Shown here piece by piece: positions 23,250 to 35,975 of a DNA stretch of 64,000 bases (position 1 is its first letter; each line of letters begins with the position of its first letter). Made by a program: the position numbers and the translations under genes. Origin of the DNA: Galeopsis tetrahit (lineage: Eukaryota > Streptophyta > Magnoliopsida > Lamiales > Lamiaceae); the NCBI GenBank assembly GCA_963675135.1, contig OY776129.1, forward strand, positions 74,121,348-74,185,347, in the 5' to 3' direction. The notes beneath the pieces were generated by a model. The model saw only the letters and a list, made by a program, of their open reading frames with translations, made no database searches and was not told the origin of the DNA.

Positions 23250-24523
23250 CACCTTGAATCTTTTGACCTGTACTCAAAGTTCTAAAAGGAAAAAAAAGGA
23301 AAGAAACTTCAGAATTTTTTATTTGAAAAAGAAGGATAAAATCAAAGAAAAGGGACAAAATTCTAAAATAAACCGTCTAAAATAAAAAAATATATATATA
23401 TGGGGCTAGTTTTAGATCCATAAGACAGCCCTTATATATATAAAAAGTGATAATATTTGAGCAAAAAGTGATAATGACTTTTGTTTGTTAAAAATATTAT
23501 CACTTTTTACACAAACATTATCACTTTTTTAACAAAGATTTTCTGAAAAAAAATCCAAAATTTTGAAATATGAGTTAAAAGGATCCGTCTCACAGAAAAA
23601 TATCCATGAGACGTTCTCACACAAGTTTTTACCAAATATATGTAATTAAAAATACTTCAAATGTTTTAAAATAAGTGTGCTTTAAAAAATTGTATAAAAT
23701 TAAGAAAATTGCAATTTTACAATTTTTTCTTTAAAACAATTGTATATGAGGAAAATGAATCAAATGAGGAAAATTAATTAAAAGGACATTAATATGAAAT
23801 AAAATTGAATTTTTAAAACTACACTTATTTTTAATTTGTTCTCTACTTCTCTGTATATGACATTTTATATCTTAAAATTTTTATATATATATTAAAGTGA
23901 TTAGTTACGGACAAAGTGAGATAGCCCTTCGTGAAAAATCACTCAAAGCTGTCTCTATCAAATATGATATAAAGGTAATATTACAATAACAATTTAATTA
24001 TTCAACAATAATATAATTTCATTAAATTTTACCCCATAAAGTTAAATTAATTTCAAAATTCGATTTAAAAAACACTCAAAACTCAAATTACACGTAAAAA
24101 AAAAAAAAAAAAAACTAGGAAGACTTTGGTAAGATAAATTAACTTAACGGAGTAGTTTAAAAAGCTAACTAGGATTTTATCAAATGATTTATGAAGGGAA
24201 AATAAAAACCTATTAAGGAAAAAGGGACCGAGATTGACAGTAGCTCTAGCTCAAAGCTTAAAAGGAACTCAATTTTACACGCGAAAACAAATTAATACTA
24301 CATGGAAAAAAATTATTTGAAAGAGGAAGTAAAATTAAGGTGTGGAGATCTTACCGATCGAGGTATTCAAGTTAAAGTGACTTACACTTTTTAGTAATGT
24401 TATGTTACACTTTTCTGTTAAATAGGATCCAGATTTTTAATGTAAAAGCTTGTTCTCTTCAACTATATCTCCGCCTATTTTTAAGCAACATATTGATTTA
24501 CTCATTATTATTTCATTTCCCGT
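23250..24523. other. Intergenic with an inverted-repeat remnant
   Basis: No gene. At 23399-23632 the words AAAAAGTGATAATATTT and AATATTATCACTTTTT are inverted. The right edge reads CATGAGACGTTCTCACACAAG, a form seen again near 62730-62760 and 63440-63475. It is probably a decayed MITE family; its borders are not defined. Confidence 0.45.
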
Positions 24524-24532
24524 ATTATTTAA

Positions 24533-25551
24533 GGGTAGGTCTCTTGTAGACTCAATTCCTTACGAAGAATTGAGTAAATTTTAAAAAACTGGTAGGATTG
24601 ATAATAAAAATAAAATACGCAAAAACATGTATGATAATTTACGTAGCTTAAACAGTTGAGAATATTTACGTAGCTTAAACAGTTGAGAATAGTCTTTTTT
24701 TATGTTGAGGTCTGCAATTTACAATTTTTTAGTACGTTATTTTGCAATATTTGCAATAATAATTTCAGTTATAATGACATACACTTGTTAGTGATGTTAT
24801 GTTACACATATTTTGTTGCACTTTTCAGTTGTAGTGACTTACTATTTTCAACAATATTTTTTAGTTATATTGACTTACACTTTTTAGTAATGTTATACTA
24901 CACCTTTAGTCATATTTTGTTGCACTTTTCAGTTGTAGTGACTTACAATTTTCAACAATATGTTCAGTTATAGTGACTTACACTTTTTACACTTTTTAGT
25001 AATGTTATGCTACACCTTTAGTCATATTTTGTTGCACTTTTCAGTTGTAGTGACTTACAATTTTCAACAATATCTTCAGTTATAGTGACTTACACTTTTT
25101 AGTAATGTTATGTTACACTTTTTACTCGTATTTTGTTACACTTTTCAGTTATAATAACTTACACTTTTCATTAAAATATTGTGTTGCACTTTTCAAGTAT
25201 ATTGATCATGCACTTTTTAATAATATTGTGTTGCACTTTCTAGTTATACTAACTTGCATTTTCTAGTTATAATGACTTATACTTTTCATTAAAAGTTGTG
25301 TTGCACTTTTCAATTATAGTGACTTACACTTTTTAATAAAAAAATGTGTTACACTTTTTAGTAATATTGTATTACACTTTTTAGTAATATTAACTTACAC
25401 TTTTCAACACACACAATTTCGAAAAAAATTTATCAATAAAAAAAAATTACAAAAAAAATAATAATAAAAAAAAAAAATTAATCAAGTCAAAATTTTTATT
25501 CACAATAATTTTGAATATTTAGGGTTCACAAATTCTATATAAGACCAATCC
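24533..25551. mobile_element. Mutator-like MITE, GTGCAAC sub-repeat family, copy 3
   Basis: A 1,019-bp element flanked by perfect 9-bp direct repeats ATTATTTAA (24524-24532 and 25552-25560). The ends are inverted: GGGTAGGTCTCTTGTAGA, and the complement of GGATTGGTCTTATATAGA on the right. The inside consists of many diverged units of TTACACTTTTTAGTAATGTT and TGTTGCACTTTTCAGTTATA type. This is the best-preserved member of the family and allows the 4.3-kb and 8.0-kb copies to be recognised. Open frames within it are low-complexity. Confidence 0.85.
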
Positions 25552-25560
25552 ATTATTTAA

Positions 25561-26466
25561 TGATCTTTCTTTAATAGATAACAATTGGATTGGGATAAAA
25601 GTAATAACATTTTGTATAAATATATGAATATTATGAGGGTTGAATTTATAAATTTTTTTTTTTTTTTAGAAATGCAAACAATTGTGTGACGAACTAATAA
25701 TTAAATAGTGCAAACAATTATGAGAATGAGAGAGTATACTTTATATAGACGTAGTAACACTTGTGATCATTCAAAACAACTAATAGTATTGAATGAAATT
25801 ATTAATACTCTTTACATTTTTTACTTAATTATTCATTTTGTCGTTTTTATTGTTTCTTACTTATTTACTCATACTTAAAAATAATATTTAAACTATTCAT
25901 ATAAAACATCACAATATTATATTAAATGTCATTATTTTATTAACGCTAAAAAATTGATTTTATTATTTATAAAATTAAAAAGTTTTTAATATTACTTACA
26001 ATACTAATAAAAGGATTTATACAATAAAATTCGTGCTAAAAAATTAAATAGGGACGGAGAGAGTATTATTTAACTAATAAGAGATTACTTTTTAGTAAAG
26101 ACAAATTTTTGTATGCCATGTATATATGAAATTGAATTTTAAGTGTTTAAATATATTTTTAATTGTTTAATTAAATTTTTTAAGTTAAGATTGTGGCTCA
26201 AATACATCAACTACACCACACCATGCAATTGAGTGCACACAAGTGTGATTCTTTAGCTAAAATATCACTTTTGTTCACTGAACTTTACACTTTTCAGATT
26301 TGATCACCCACATTTAATCACTATCAAATCCGTCATTGACTAACGGAGAAAAGGTTTGCTAATACTTTTTTGACATCATTTATCCTATTTTAATTCCTAA
26401 ACCCTAATCCTAACGTCCTAAGAAATACAATATTCACAAATATTGGTGTGTGACTAAGAAATACAA
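25561..26466. other. AT-rich intergenic region
   Basis: No gene was recognised. A lone Stowaway-type end (GGGACGGAGAGAGTA, 26051-26066 area) marks a decayed MITE whose left end I could not define. Confidence 0.4.
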
Positions 26467-26634
26467 AATTGACAGGAGTTGGTCTGCTATGGACTCGAGT
26501 GTATGTTATGCACCCTAGTCCATGTTGCACTTTTTGGTAAATGGTGTTGCACTTTTCAATTATTAAACTGTATAATAATATTTTTAGTTATAGGGATTTA
26601 CACTTTTTACTTTTTAGTAATACTAGTATTTCAC

Positions 26635-26649
26635 CCGTGCGATGCACGG
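26635..26649 (-). other. Helitron 3'-terminal hairpin
   Basis: A perfect 6-bp stem CCGTGC/GCACGG with a 3-base loop, placed 12 nt from the terminal CTAG. This position and form match the termination hairpin of plant Helitrons. Confidence 0.85.
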
Positions 26650-27799
26650 TTATACAATACATTTTAATTAAATTAAATAAAATCAGAAAAATTAAATAAA
26701 TAAATGATTTGTTTTAAAATTAAATGAAAAAATGAAAAAAAATACAACTAAATATTAAATTCCTTCTCTTCCAAATATCCAAGACACACAATTCCATACG
26801 TATACTTCCACACTTCTCATCGGTAATATTTGTTCAAAATTTAGTAGGCTCTTAGACTCTTAGTAAGCCTAATGACCATGTTTTTACCAACTTTTTTTTT
26901 CTATAATGATTTCTTTTGGACTATTTTGATACAAAATTTTGAAATTTGAAATGTCACACTGATGCCTGATGGAAAGCAACCGAGGAAAGTTGACGGCAAC
27001 ACATCAAACAATGTAAAGAAAACAATTTTTGTTACTTTTTTTTAGCAAGGACAAAGCATCAAGGTAAGAAGGTAAAAAAGAGTTAAAAATTACTAAAGTG
27101 AAAAACTCATGGTCATACTCATTCACATTAATAAACTCCACATTATGTAAATGAAAAATTATTGATAACCACTAAAATTATGATAAAAGACAAAGTTGTA
27201 TTTGAAGAATCGCGGAAAAACTAAAAAATCATGCCCTTAATTTTGTTTTCAGTTAAATGAATTTAAATCTAGACCGCAGGATTTACAAACTATTTAATAA
27301 AAAAAAAAAAAATTGCATCTAAAACGTGACTATCGATTAAATCCGAAATTCTTAACGTAAATTCAAATAACCCAAACTTGCAAAATGATGATGATACCAA
27401 ATATGCACCAAATCTGGAAATGAAACAATTTATCATATATACAATGAACAAACACAAATTTAAGGGACATCTTTTAGAAGAAACCCTCAATTACTTGAAT
27501 GATAAAAAATAAGTATCCATTGCAATTCCCCGGGAAAGTAATCACGGGCGTGTACAAATTTTTATTTTTTTTTGGTCGGTAAAAGAAATCTGTTTATTTA
27601 TGTGCAAAATGTGCTTACAGTTGCTATTCAGTATAGCCAAACTCTTGCAAATTTAGAAAGAAGAAAAAGATATATAAATAAGATAGCTCCCAGAACTAAG
27701 CAAGTAGATGCATTCTGCCCAAGTCCAATCTACTCTCCATATCAATAGCTAATCTTCGAGAGAGTTAACTGGTAGCAACAGCCACTCTCTAAAAGTCGT

Positions 27800-28760
27800 T
27801 CCTTGTTTGATAATGGCAGCAGCCGTGCACCAACTCCACATGCGCCCCTTGATTTCCTCCACAATTTTTACTTTATCTCATTCTCTGTTTTCAAAAATAA
27901 CTTTGTTTCTCCATGTCCAGATAGTCCAAACCACACAAGACCAGAGCCCCACTGCAATTTTCGTACCTTTTTTATTTGGCAGCAAGCTGGAGCATGGAAA
28001 TAGGTGATCCTTTGTACGGAAATGTAAAGCCGTCGGGCAGTCAAACCATTTATAGATGTCTGTCCACACCTGGTATGTCAGTCTGCAAACCAAAAGCAAA
28101 TGGTTTGCTGTTTCCGGTAGCTCGCCACACAACGCAAAAGTTATTTCGTCATCCGTGTTGATGATTTTCCTCCGTCTCAGATTCGCCTTTGTGGGCAACC
28201 TGTCCCAGAGGAGTCTCCAAGCTGTAGCCATGACTTTGAACGGTGCAATACTCCTCCAGATTAGCTCAAATTCCTCCCCCCTTTGCACTCCTTCGGTCCT
28301 CGCACTTCAAGTCCTTTGTAGCACTTGATAGGCGGATTTTGAGCTATACGTTCCATTTGCAGATGCTTTCCATCCCCATTCGTCTCGTTTGTCCTCCATC
28401 AGTGTAAACCTGCACACCACAGCAAATAAATCATTTAAACTTTGTCTTTCTCTAGCCAAAAGTTCCCTCCTCCACACCCATTGCCACCTCCATACCCCAC
28501 CTTCCCAGCACCCCATATCCTTAATTCTCCCCTGCTGCTGCAAACTAAGTCTAAAAAGCCTTGGAAACATAATCTTGAGAGTTGTTTCCCCCACCCGAGG
28601 TTTAAATGATTTTTGCAGATCACTAAAAAGCCTAAACCTAGAAACATAACCTGCACACCATTTGCAGATCAAGGCTTTTACGAAATCATATAAACATAAT
28701 GCAGATTGGCAAAAGAAATGATCGGAAAAATATGAATGACTATTATTATTATAGTGCATA
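27800..28760 (-). pseudogene. LINE reverse transcriptase C-terminal/zf-RVT remnant
   Basis: On the minus strand, 28759-28307 then (after a shift or gap) 28288-27878 encode the end of a plant L1-type ORF2. The segment has KRDEWGWKASANGTYSSKSAY, then FKVMATAWRLLWDRLPTKANL, and the zf-RVT signature C-G-x2-E-x2-H-L-L-L-x-C (CGELPETANHLLLVC). It closes with VWTIWTWRNKVIFEN. The reading frame is broken and the RT catalytic domain is absent, so it cannot work. It lies inside the Helitron, as captured or inserted debris. Confidence 0.8.
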
Positions 28761-29539
28761 CTATCCTATTATTATTATAGTGCATATATAGATATAGATG
28801 TCACACCTGCAAACCTCAACAGTCTATACAATTGATTAGAAAATGCCCAATAATTAAAAACTACCATAATCTCAACAAAAATGAGATAACGGATTAGAAA
28901 AAAAATACAAAAAATACAATAAGAGCACATATCTTAATAAGAAAATACACAGAGAATTGATTAAAAAAAAGAGCAAAGAAAGACGGTTGATAACATACAG
29001 TTCAAAGAAGTGACTAAGCAATTAACCTTCTTATTAATTAAAACTAAGCTACTCTATTAACAATAGAGTAACATTCAACATTATATACTCCCCGCATTGT
29101 TAAAAAATTAAACACTCTATCTTGCAAGTGAAATCATATACTAACTACTACACATTCCAAACTCTTTAACCAAATCTTCAAATTTCATATAAATACAGCA
29201 GGTTACTCGATATCATATCACTGGTCACGTACATCTACAAAATTCACTCCGCTTTGCAGCAGTCTAATCATTCACTGAATTTTCCAATTTTGAATAAATA
29301 AGATTGTGTTTTGATTATATACATAAAGAAAAGGACGAAAATGTAAACATACCTTGATCTGTAAAAGCTTCTGTAAAGTGGATGAAAAATTGTGAGAGGG
29401 TGGTAATAATAGCTATTTATATACTACCTTAAGAAATCAAATTAAGGTTTTGCTTGATATTCAAATTTGAGTTAGGCCATTACCCTTGCAAACCAGCTAA
29501 ACACTCCCACATAAGTTGCCCTATCCAAGAAAACAACAG

Positions 29540-29990
29540 CCCCGAGGTGGACCTGCCCCCTGCTGGTTCCATCAAAGTAAATTCGGATGACGCGGTCTTC
29601 TCGGCCTGAGTTTTTTTATCAACGACTGCCACAGTCGTAAACGTCTTGCCGCCTCCGGTGATAGCCCTTTAATTTTTGGAGGCCCTTGCATTGTGCTTTC
29701 TCGGTGGATCAGAAATTTGGTCCTAGACTCGGGCTCCCTCAATCTGATTAATGGAAGTTGGGAAACTGATATCTACACAATAAGGGATGCTTGAGGATAT
29801 TCAGGACTGGAGTTTGCTAATCATGCCAATAGTTCTGTTTTCTTCTTTACATGGAGGAATGCAAACAGAGTTGTCCACTTCTTGGTTCACCTATGTGGGT
29901 TTCGAAAACTCTGGAGTAATGAGGTACCATCCCAACGTAACAATCTTATTGTCAAACATGTAAGGCTTTTTTCCTACCAACGACTGAGTT
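29540..29990 (+). pseudogene. LINE-type RNase H domain remnant
   Basis: On the plus strand there are pieces that read LPPAGSIKVNSDD, a variant of the plant LINE RNase H opening (PPxGxxKVNxDGA), and further on WSFANHANSSVFFFTWRNANR followed by VVHFLVHLC, close to the C-terminal part of the same domain. Stops and frame changes interrupt it. It is opposite in strand to the zf-RVT fragment at 27800-28760, so the two are separate pieces or were rearranged. Confidence 0.65.
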
Positions 29991-29999
29991 CTATAAAAA

Positions 30000-32330
30000 A
30001 AATTTGGTTTATTTTACTGTAAATTTTTTTTTGAGTTAATCTATGAGGCAAAGCCCTAACTGGACCAGCCTTGTTCACCCCAACAGGATCTTTGCCTTCT
30101 TCCATATCTACAATAAATCTCTAATTGCCTCCAAACAATAATTCTCCTAGAATCACAATTCTTAAGTTACACACAAATCTAAAATTATGAAATCAAGTTT
30201 CTATCTATCACACTGTGTGTATTCTTGACTTTTCTTAAGAAACTCTAAACAACATAATTAGCTAATTACACCGAATATAAATAAGAATCTTTGAATTTCC
30301 CAACAGAGAACGATATAGAGTACTCGAAAATTAAGATTTCAGAAGAAAAGAAAAACAAATTCGAGGTGAATTGAAGAGTAACTGTCTACTTCAACGATGG
30401 TAATTTTTGGATCGGACAGGAAGAAATTGAGAAACTTACACTCTCGAATTGGAAAAAAACTATTTCTATGAAGATTTTCGGAAGAATCGCAACTGGACAG
30501 TCCCGGCGACTGGATTTTAAATCTCCCTGCTTTCGTAGATCAGGTCTTCCTCTAACGAATTACATATGCACGAATCTGAAACTCTAACATTCATGAGCTT
30601 AAACTGTTAACAAATTTGAATAAAAAAAAAAACGTACAAAAGGTATTTCACCCTCACACTTTTTAGCATTGAAACACAACAGTTTAAAAGAGACTATAAA
30701 TATTAAATGTAACTTAAGAGTGTTGGAATGTAACTTACCAAACTTGTTTCCTCCGTAAGACTGTAGCAACTTCGTCATTTACTAAGTAATTAGAGCAACA
30801 AAAAACCATTAATCCAACTCCTCATCCATCCCAAAAATCCTCAATAAAATGTCTTCTCCAATGATCCCCGGTTACAACAGCAAAAAACCTCATTTTTTTA
30901 AGAAAATGAATAAGAGTCTTCTGTTTAACTATAGTTGTAAGAGGATCTCTATTGGTGAAGAGTTAAAGAATTCAATATGTGAGAAAATATGAGATTAATG
31001 CCTATATGTATGTTCAAATAAGTTAGTGGTGAAAGAAGATATATAATTTATCTTAAAAAAACTTATTACTGTATGAATACATGTTGCTATAACTGATTGA
31101 GAATTATAGTTACACAAATTTTCGTGACATTTCTTAGAGGAATGTAATGTAAGATGTGAAAGAGAAGAACCACAGAAAAAAATAATTAATTGCACTTCTT
31201 ATGTAACAGGATATCCCAATCACATTTTAATATATCAAATGACACAATTTACGTTCAGTAAATAAGTAATAAAAATGGAAGACACTAAAGAAGCATAGCC
31301 AACCTACTTAGTTTCCCGCCCTATACATATAGCAACATACTTCCGCAATTCATGATTCAACCTCTTAGTTTCCGACTTCAGTTTAGCTGACTGATTTTTT
31401 AATGAATAGCCAACCTACTGAATACTATAGTGAATAGTACATTATAATGATTTACTCTGTTGTGATGTAACAGTAGGTTCCTCACAACCACCTTTGTCTA
31501 AATCAGTTTTGCTGAATTAAGATTATTACCATTGCTAGAAACCAAATAGATGAAGAATTTTATTGAATGAACAATAAATAAATAGAAATTGTCAATGAGC
31601 ATGAAAAGAAAACTGAATAATTAGACCATTGTCACTACATTACCCCTCTGAAGAATTTCGTTTTTTATGGCATCATTGTCTTCACATTTTTTTACTGTAA
31701 ACGCGATGGCATCTGAACTATGATCATTCATCGTTAGAAACAAAATTGTTACACAATCAGTTATCTATATACTACATATTTGATTTATCAATGAAGTAGA
31801 AACTCTCAATGATTCCAAAATAGGCATTCTGTAATTCGAAAACATAACAAAAAATTGGTATAAAGAACTGAAGAACTACATGAGTGCAAGAACTTTACAG
31901 GAAATATATCATACATGTATTCCTTATGAGATTTATCTGTATAGCATAAACTCCCAACATTTCAGAATGAGTATTCTATAAATCGAAAAGAAAAACGGGA
32001 AATAAGTTTATTTACCTATGAGGGTGAATCGTTTGCACCTGAGGGAAGATGAAGAACGATGGAAGAAATAATCATTTGATATGAAAAACTGGGATAACGC
32101 ATATATCTTCAAAATAGAGAAATAGGGCAGAAATAAATGGGATCCACCATTTTCATTTTACAAAGAATGAGAAGAAGAGCTCTATAAAAAAAAATCTAGA
32201 CCATATAGAAGGGTAACAAATCGATTAATTTATTTATCAAAATCTGTAACTCACAAATCTACAATAATAAAAAATTATAATTGGAGCCACAAATCTGCAC
32301 TTGAAATTGGGTCACAAAATCTGCAAACTC
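30000..32330. other. Helitron interior without recognised genes
   Basis: AT-rich sequence with short frames only. Nothing resembling RPA, helicase or a captured exon could be supported. Confidence 0.4.
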
Positions 32331-32769
32331 ACAAATGCAAAATTAAAAAACTACTCACAGAGGCGCCGACGAAGGTGAAGAGCTCTGTCGGGGTGGTGGC
32401 TATACTACGACGGGCAGAAGCAGTCTCTTTTGTGGCCAAAACCCTAAATTCTTCGTCATTTGTGCGCGACTGAAGATAGAAAGGGGCGGTGGCTACCAAG
32501 TTTTTGTGCCCTGTTCGATGTAACGACGGCGGTTCAGTGACGACTACGATGAAGCTGAATGCGATTTGAAGAAGAATGCCAGAGTAAGAATGCCCTTTAC
32601 AACATTCAACTTGACACTTAACAAAGCAGTTCATAATATCGCAAAATAACTCAATATATTAAAATACTATAGTATCAAAGATTACAGAGGCATCAGGAGT
32701 ACTCCACGGAAGAACATAAAGATAAAAATAGAGTAAAAAACCAAATAGCATAACATATTGAAGGTAGAC

Positions 32770-33180
32770 AACACACCCAACTTCGATTCTAAGGCTATTG
32801 TCGTCCACTGAGAAAGCACCATGGACCATAGAGCCATTCTCTGTATGGTATACTACTCGAGACTGTATTGTAGCAAGTCACCCAACTCCAAAATCGTCCT
32901 TTGATTTCATCTAGAATTTTACCCAAATCCCAAATTACATTTTCAAACACTTGACAATTCCACATTACTCAAACGATACAAATCCACAACCCCACCGCAA
33001 GACTACACCCTCATGTTTTCCCAAGAATACCAGCATGAATGAGGAATTGTTGGCGTACCTGAATATGCATTGGAGTGGTGACGCCTAGCCAATTGTAGCA
33101 ACCGTGCCAAACGCCATATGTCTCTCTGTTACAATTTTACCACTTGGCCAATCCTGCACACTCTAAAAAGACATTTTAAC
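32770..33180 (-). pseudogene. Second decayed LINE zf-RVT tail
   Basis: The stretch aligns by eye with 27800-28060. For example, CCAACTCCAAAATCGTCC with TTTGATTTCATCTAGAATTTT here corresponds to CCAACTCCACATGCGCCC with TTGATTTCCTCCACAATTTTT there; both run into CACAACCCCACCGC / AGAGCCCCACTGC. It is heavily mutated, with no open frame. Two tails of the same element type in one Helitron suggest separate captures or an old duplication. Confidence 0.6.
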
Positions 33181-33199
33181 ATCCTCCCGAAAAAATGGT

Positions 33200-35975
33200 T
33201 CCTCAAATATTGACAACAAACCAAATTAACTCAAATTACAATAAACACATAACAAAAGTTGGAAAATTATTTATTTAGAACTGGAACCTGCAATACAACG
33301 TAAAAAAAAGACTCGAGACAGAGGAAAAAACAATGTAAATATTTTGGTTCTTGCAATGGATACATAGCAAACCTCTAAAGAAAAAAACTTGCCTTGTTTC
33401 AAATAAAGACAATAAAAAACTCCTCCATCCCACCTCTGTTTTTATATCTCAGAGGAATAAGAAAACATATACCAACAGAAAAAAAAGAGGTTCCAAGAGG
33501 ATGAGGAGACTTGATGATCAGATGGAAACAAAATTGATGAGTGGTGTGAATGAGATCAAAATAAACACATAATACATAAGAAAGAAAGAGAGACAATACC
33601 TGTACAACTTACGATCTAAAAAAAAGTAATCGGAAGAGCTAAAAATATAAACTAAACCAATGAATAAGAAACATACATAAGAAAGAAAAAGAGATGAATC
33701 TATCCAATGGGTAGGGCATGAGGAAGAAAAACAGCATGACGAAAGAAAAGTGCAAGTTCACTATATTAACCCTAGAAAAACCAATTAGAAGAAAAATATA
33801 TCAAATGAATGGTTAAAATTATTGGACTCACACAATGGAGAGCCATGAGACGTGATGCCACCAATGCGAATATTGGAGACATGTGAATAAACAGGAGATT
33901 GAGGCAGTGTATGCAAACTGAAGTCCAAGAATTCTAGAGAAATTTAATGACAGAAAATGAAAGTTATTGTTAGGACGAACAAAGAAATTGAAAATTCTCC
34001 GGAAACCGTCGAATTGAAGTTCATCCCTATGAATTCAAACCCCGAAATCAACTGAGAATTAACCTCGACGAAGCCCAGAGCACAATCGAAACTTGAACCC
34101 TCTGCATCCATAAGAAATTAAATTCAATCACCCAAATCAAAACATCACAGCTGTTAATTGATACAACTTTTAATTAAACACACCGACATTCAAAAGTAAA
34201 CAAATATTAATTTAAACAATACAAAATCGTTTAGTTTATACCATCATACATATACCTTAGGCGAGGAGAATACATAGTGAAGTTGTGGTGATGCATTTAG
34301 TAGATGCTCCAAAGATCATATGTGTCACAATGAACTTGGCAACTTGCTGGGATCCAAAAGGTGCCTTCTTGCACAGGATGAGGGAAGCCTCCCCTGTCTA
34401 TGGAGCTTGCTTAGAGCCTTATCATACAAACAAAAAAAATTATATTTTTTGGAGTGACAATTTAAGGACAACCAACTTTTAAAAATTACAAATGGAGGCC
34501 AAAGCAGTCCCAATCAAACTAATTTTAGTAAAATGATATAAAATCCTGGAAGGAGAAAATAATTGAGAAAAGGAATTGAAAAAATATTGATGTGGTATAA
34601 TTTGAGAAGAAGAGATATGGAGTAGAATTTAAAAAACCTTCCAATAAAATCCCAATAAAACTTGTCTATCTGCAACTTTGAATTTGAATAGTTTGGCTTC
34701 CTGGGAAAACCTCATCGTTTGCTAACTGTCCACTAATTGAGTTTTGTACCAATTGATTTGTTAATTAATAAAATAATATTAACCGTTTCATTCTATGATG
34801 AACAAAATTTATAAAAATACCAACATTAAAATGCAAACTAACAAACATTAAAATACCAAAATAGATTATTCAAAAAATATACAACAAATACATTAAAAAA
34901 AATCTTTCAAATTTTCGAAAACAACAACACTTAGAAAAAAGGAAAATATTTTTAAAAAAAATGTTCTGAATCTTCAACCAAACACATACAAATTATATAT
35001 TTAGTTTTGTTTTTTAAATTACAAATATTATAGAATACCTACAAAAAGCTTACATAAAATTTCAAAATTGATAGGAGAAGGTAAGGAGGGCGCGGCGGAT
35101 GCGGAGGGGAAGAGAAGAGGTCGACGGAGAGAAGCGGCCGACAGCAGCACTACGGAGGCGACGCGACGGTAGCGTAATGGCTGCAGGCGGGAGCCGGGGG
35201 GCTGGGGGAGAGAAGGGGCCGGGGGGGAGAGGTGGCGCTGCGTGGCTGTTGCTGCGATGAAAATGAGAGTGAGAGTGAGGCAAATAGGTAACTGGGTCTA
35301 AAATTGACTATTAGACTAATTCTACATATACAGCCCAAAAAAATCCTAATCAGTAAACCCTTATTAATAAAATAAAACTAAAAACCTAATTCATTTCTCA
35401 ATTCTCATGCCCACATACAGTCAGTCGCAAAGGTTGAAGATTGCAAATTTGAAAACCCACCTCTTCAGCCGCCACTCCAAAGAACTAATTCGGCCGCTCC
35501 AGTCGGCCCATCGTCGTCGCCGTGTTCCCGTTGCAGCAATAGTCTCTCTCCCGTGTCTTCAGTAGCAAGCAACAACAGGCATCTGATTGGGTGGGATTTT
35601 TTCCCCCTTTCTTAGCACCCCCAATATCAGCGATTAGGCGGAATGGGGCCGCCCAGGTGACGTCTTGGCCCGCCTAATGCCACAGCCGACTAACGTTGCT
35701 GACTTGGAGGAAATCGCGGCGGTAGGGGACGGCCAGTGCCGATTTCTGCAACGGGAACGCAATAAAGAAGATGATGAAAGGGTTGATTGGATTTAAAAGC
35801 ATGAGAAGAAATGAGGGAGCCCAAAGGACGGAGAGAGAGAGTAGTGAGATGTATTTCAACTGAACTTTAGAATGAGATGTGCCTAATTCTTCACTGGTGG
35901 GCCACGTAGAAATAATAATATTTTAATACTTAATATTTGGGCGGGAACTTCACTAGCCTGTTTTTATATATATAT
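33200..35975. other. Helitron interior with GC-rich patches
   Basis: Mostly AT-rich, but 35070-35270 and 35440-35760 are GC-rich with CGG/GCC words, unlike their surroundings. They may be captured gene fragments (5' ends of genes). I cannot assign a protein to them. Confidence 0.4.

Noticed and set aside
32329..32634. 101-codon frame on the minus strand inside the Helitron
   Set aside because: No similarity recognised, composition unlike the true genes, and no upstream promoter or splice support.
34285..34482. 65-codon frame within the Helitron
   Set aside because: No recognisable family and no splice context; it could be a captured fragment, but the evidence is too weak to call.
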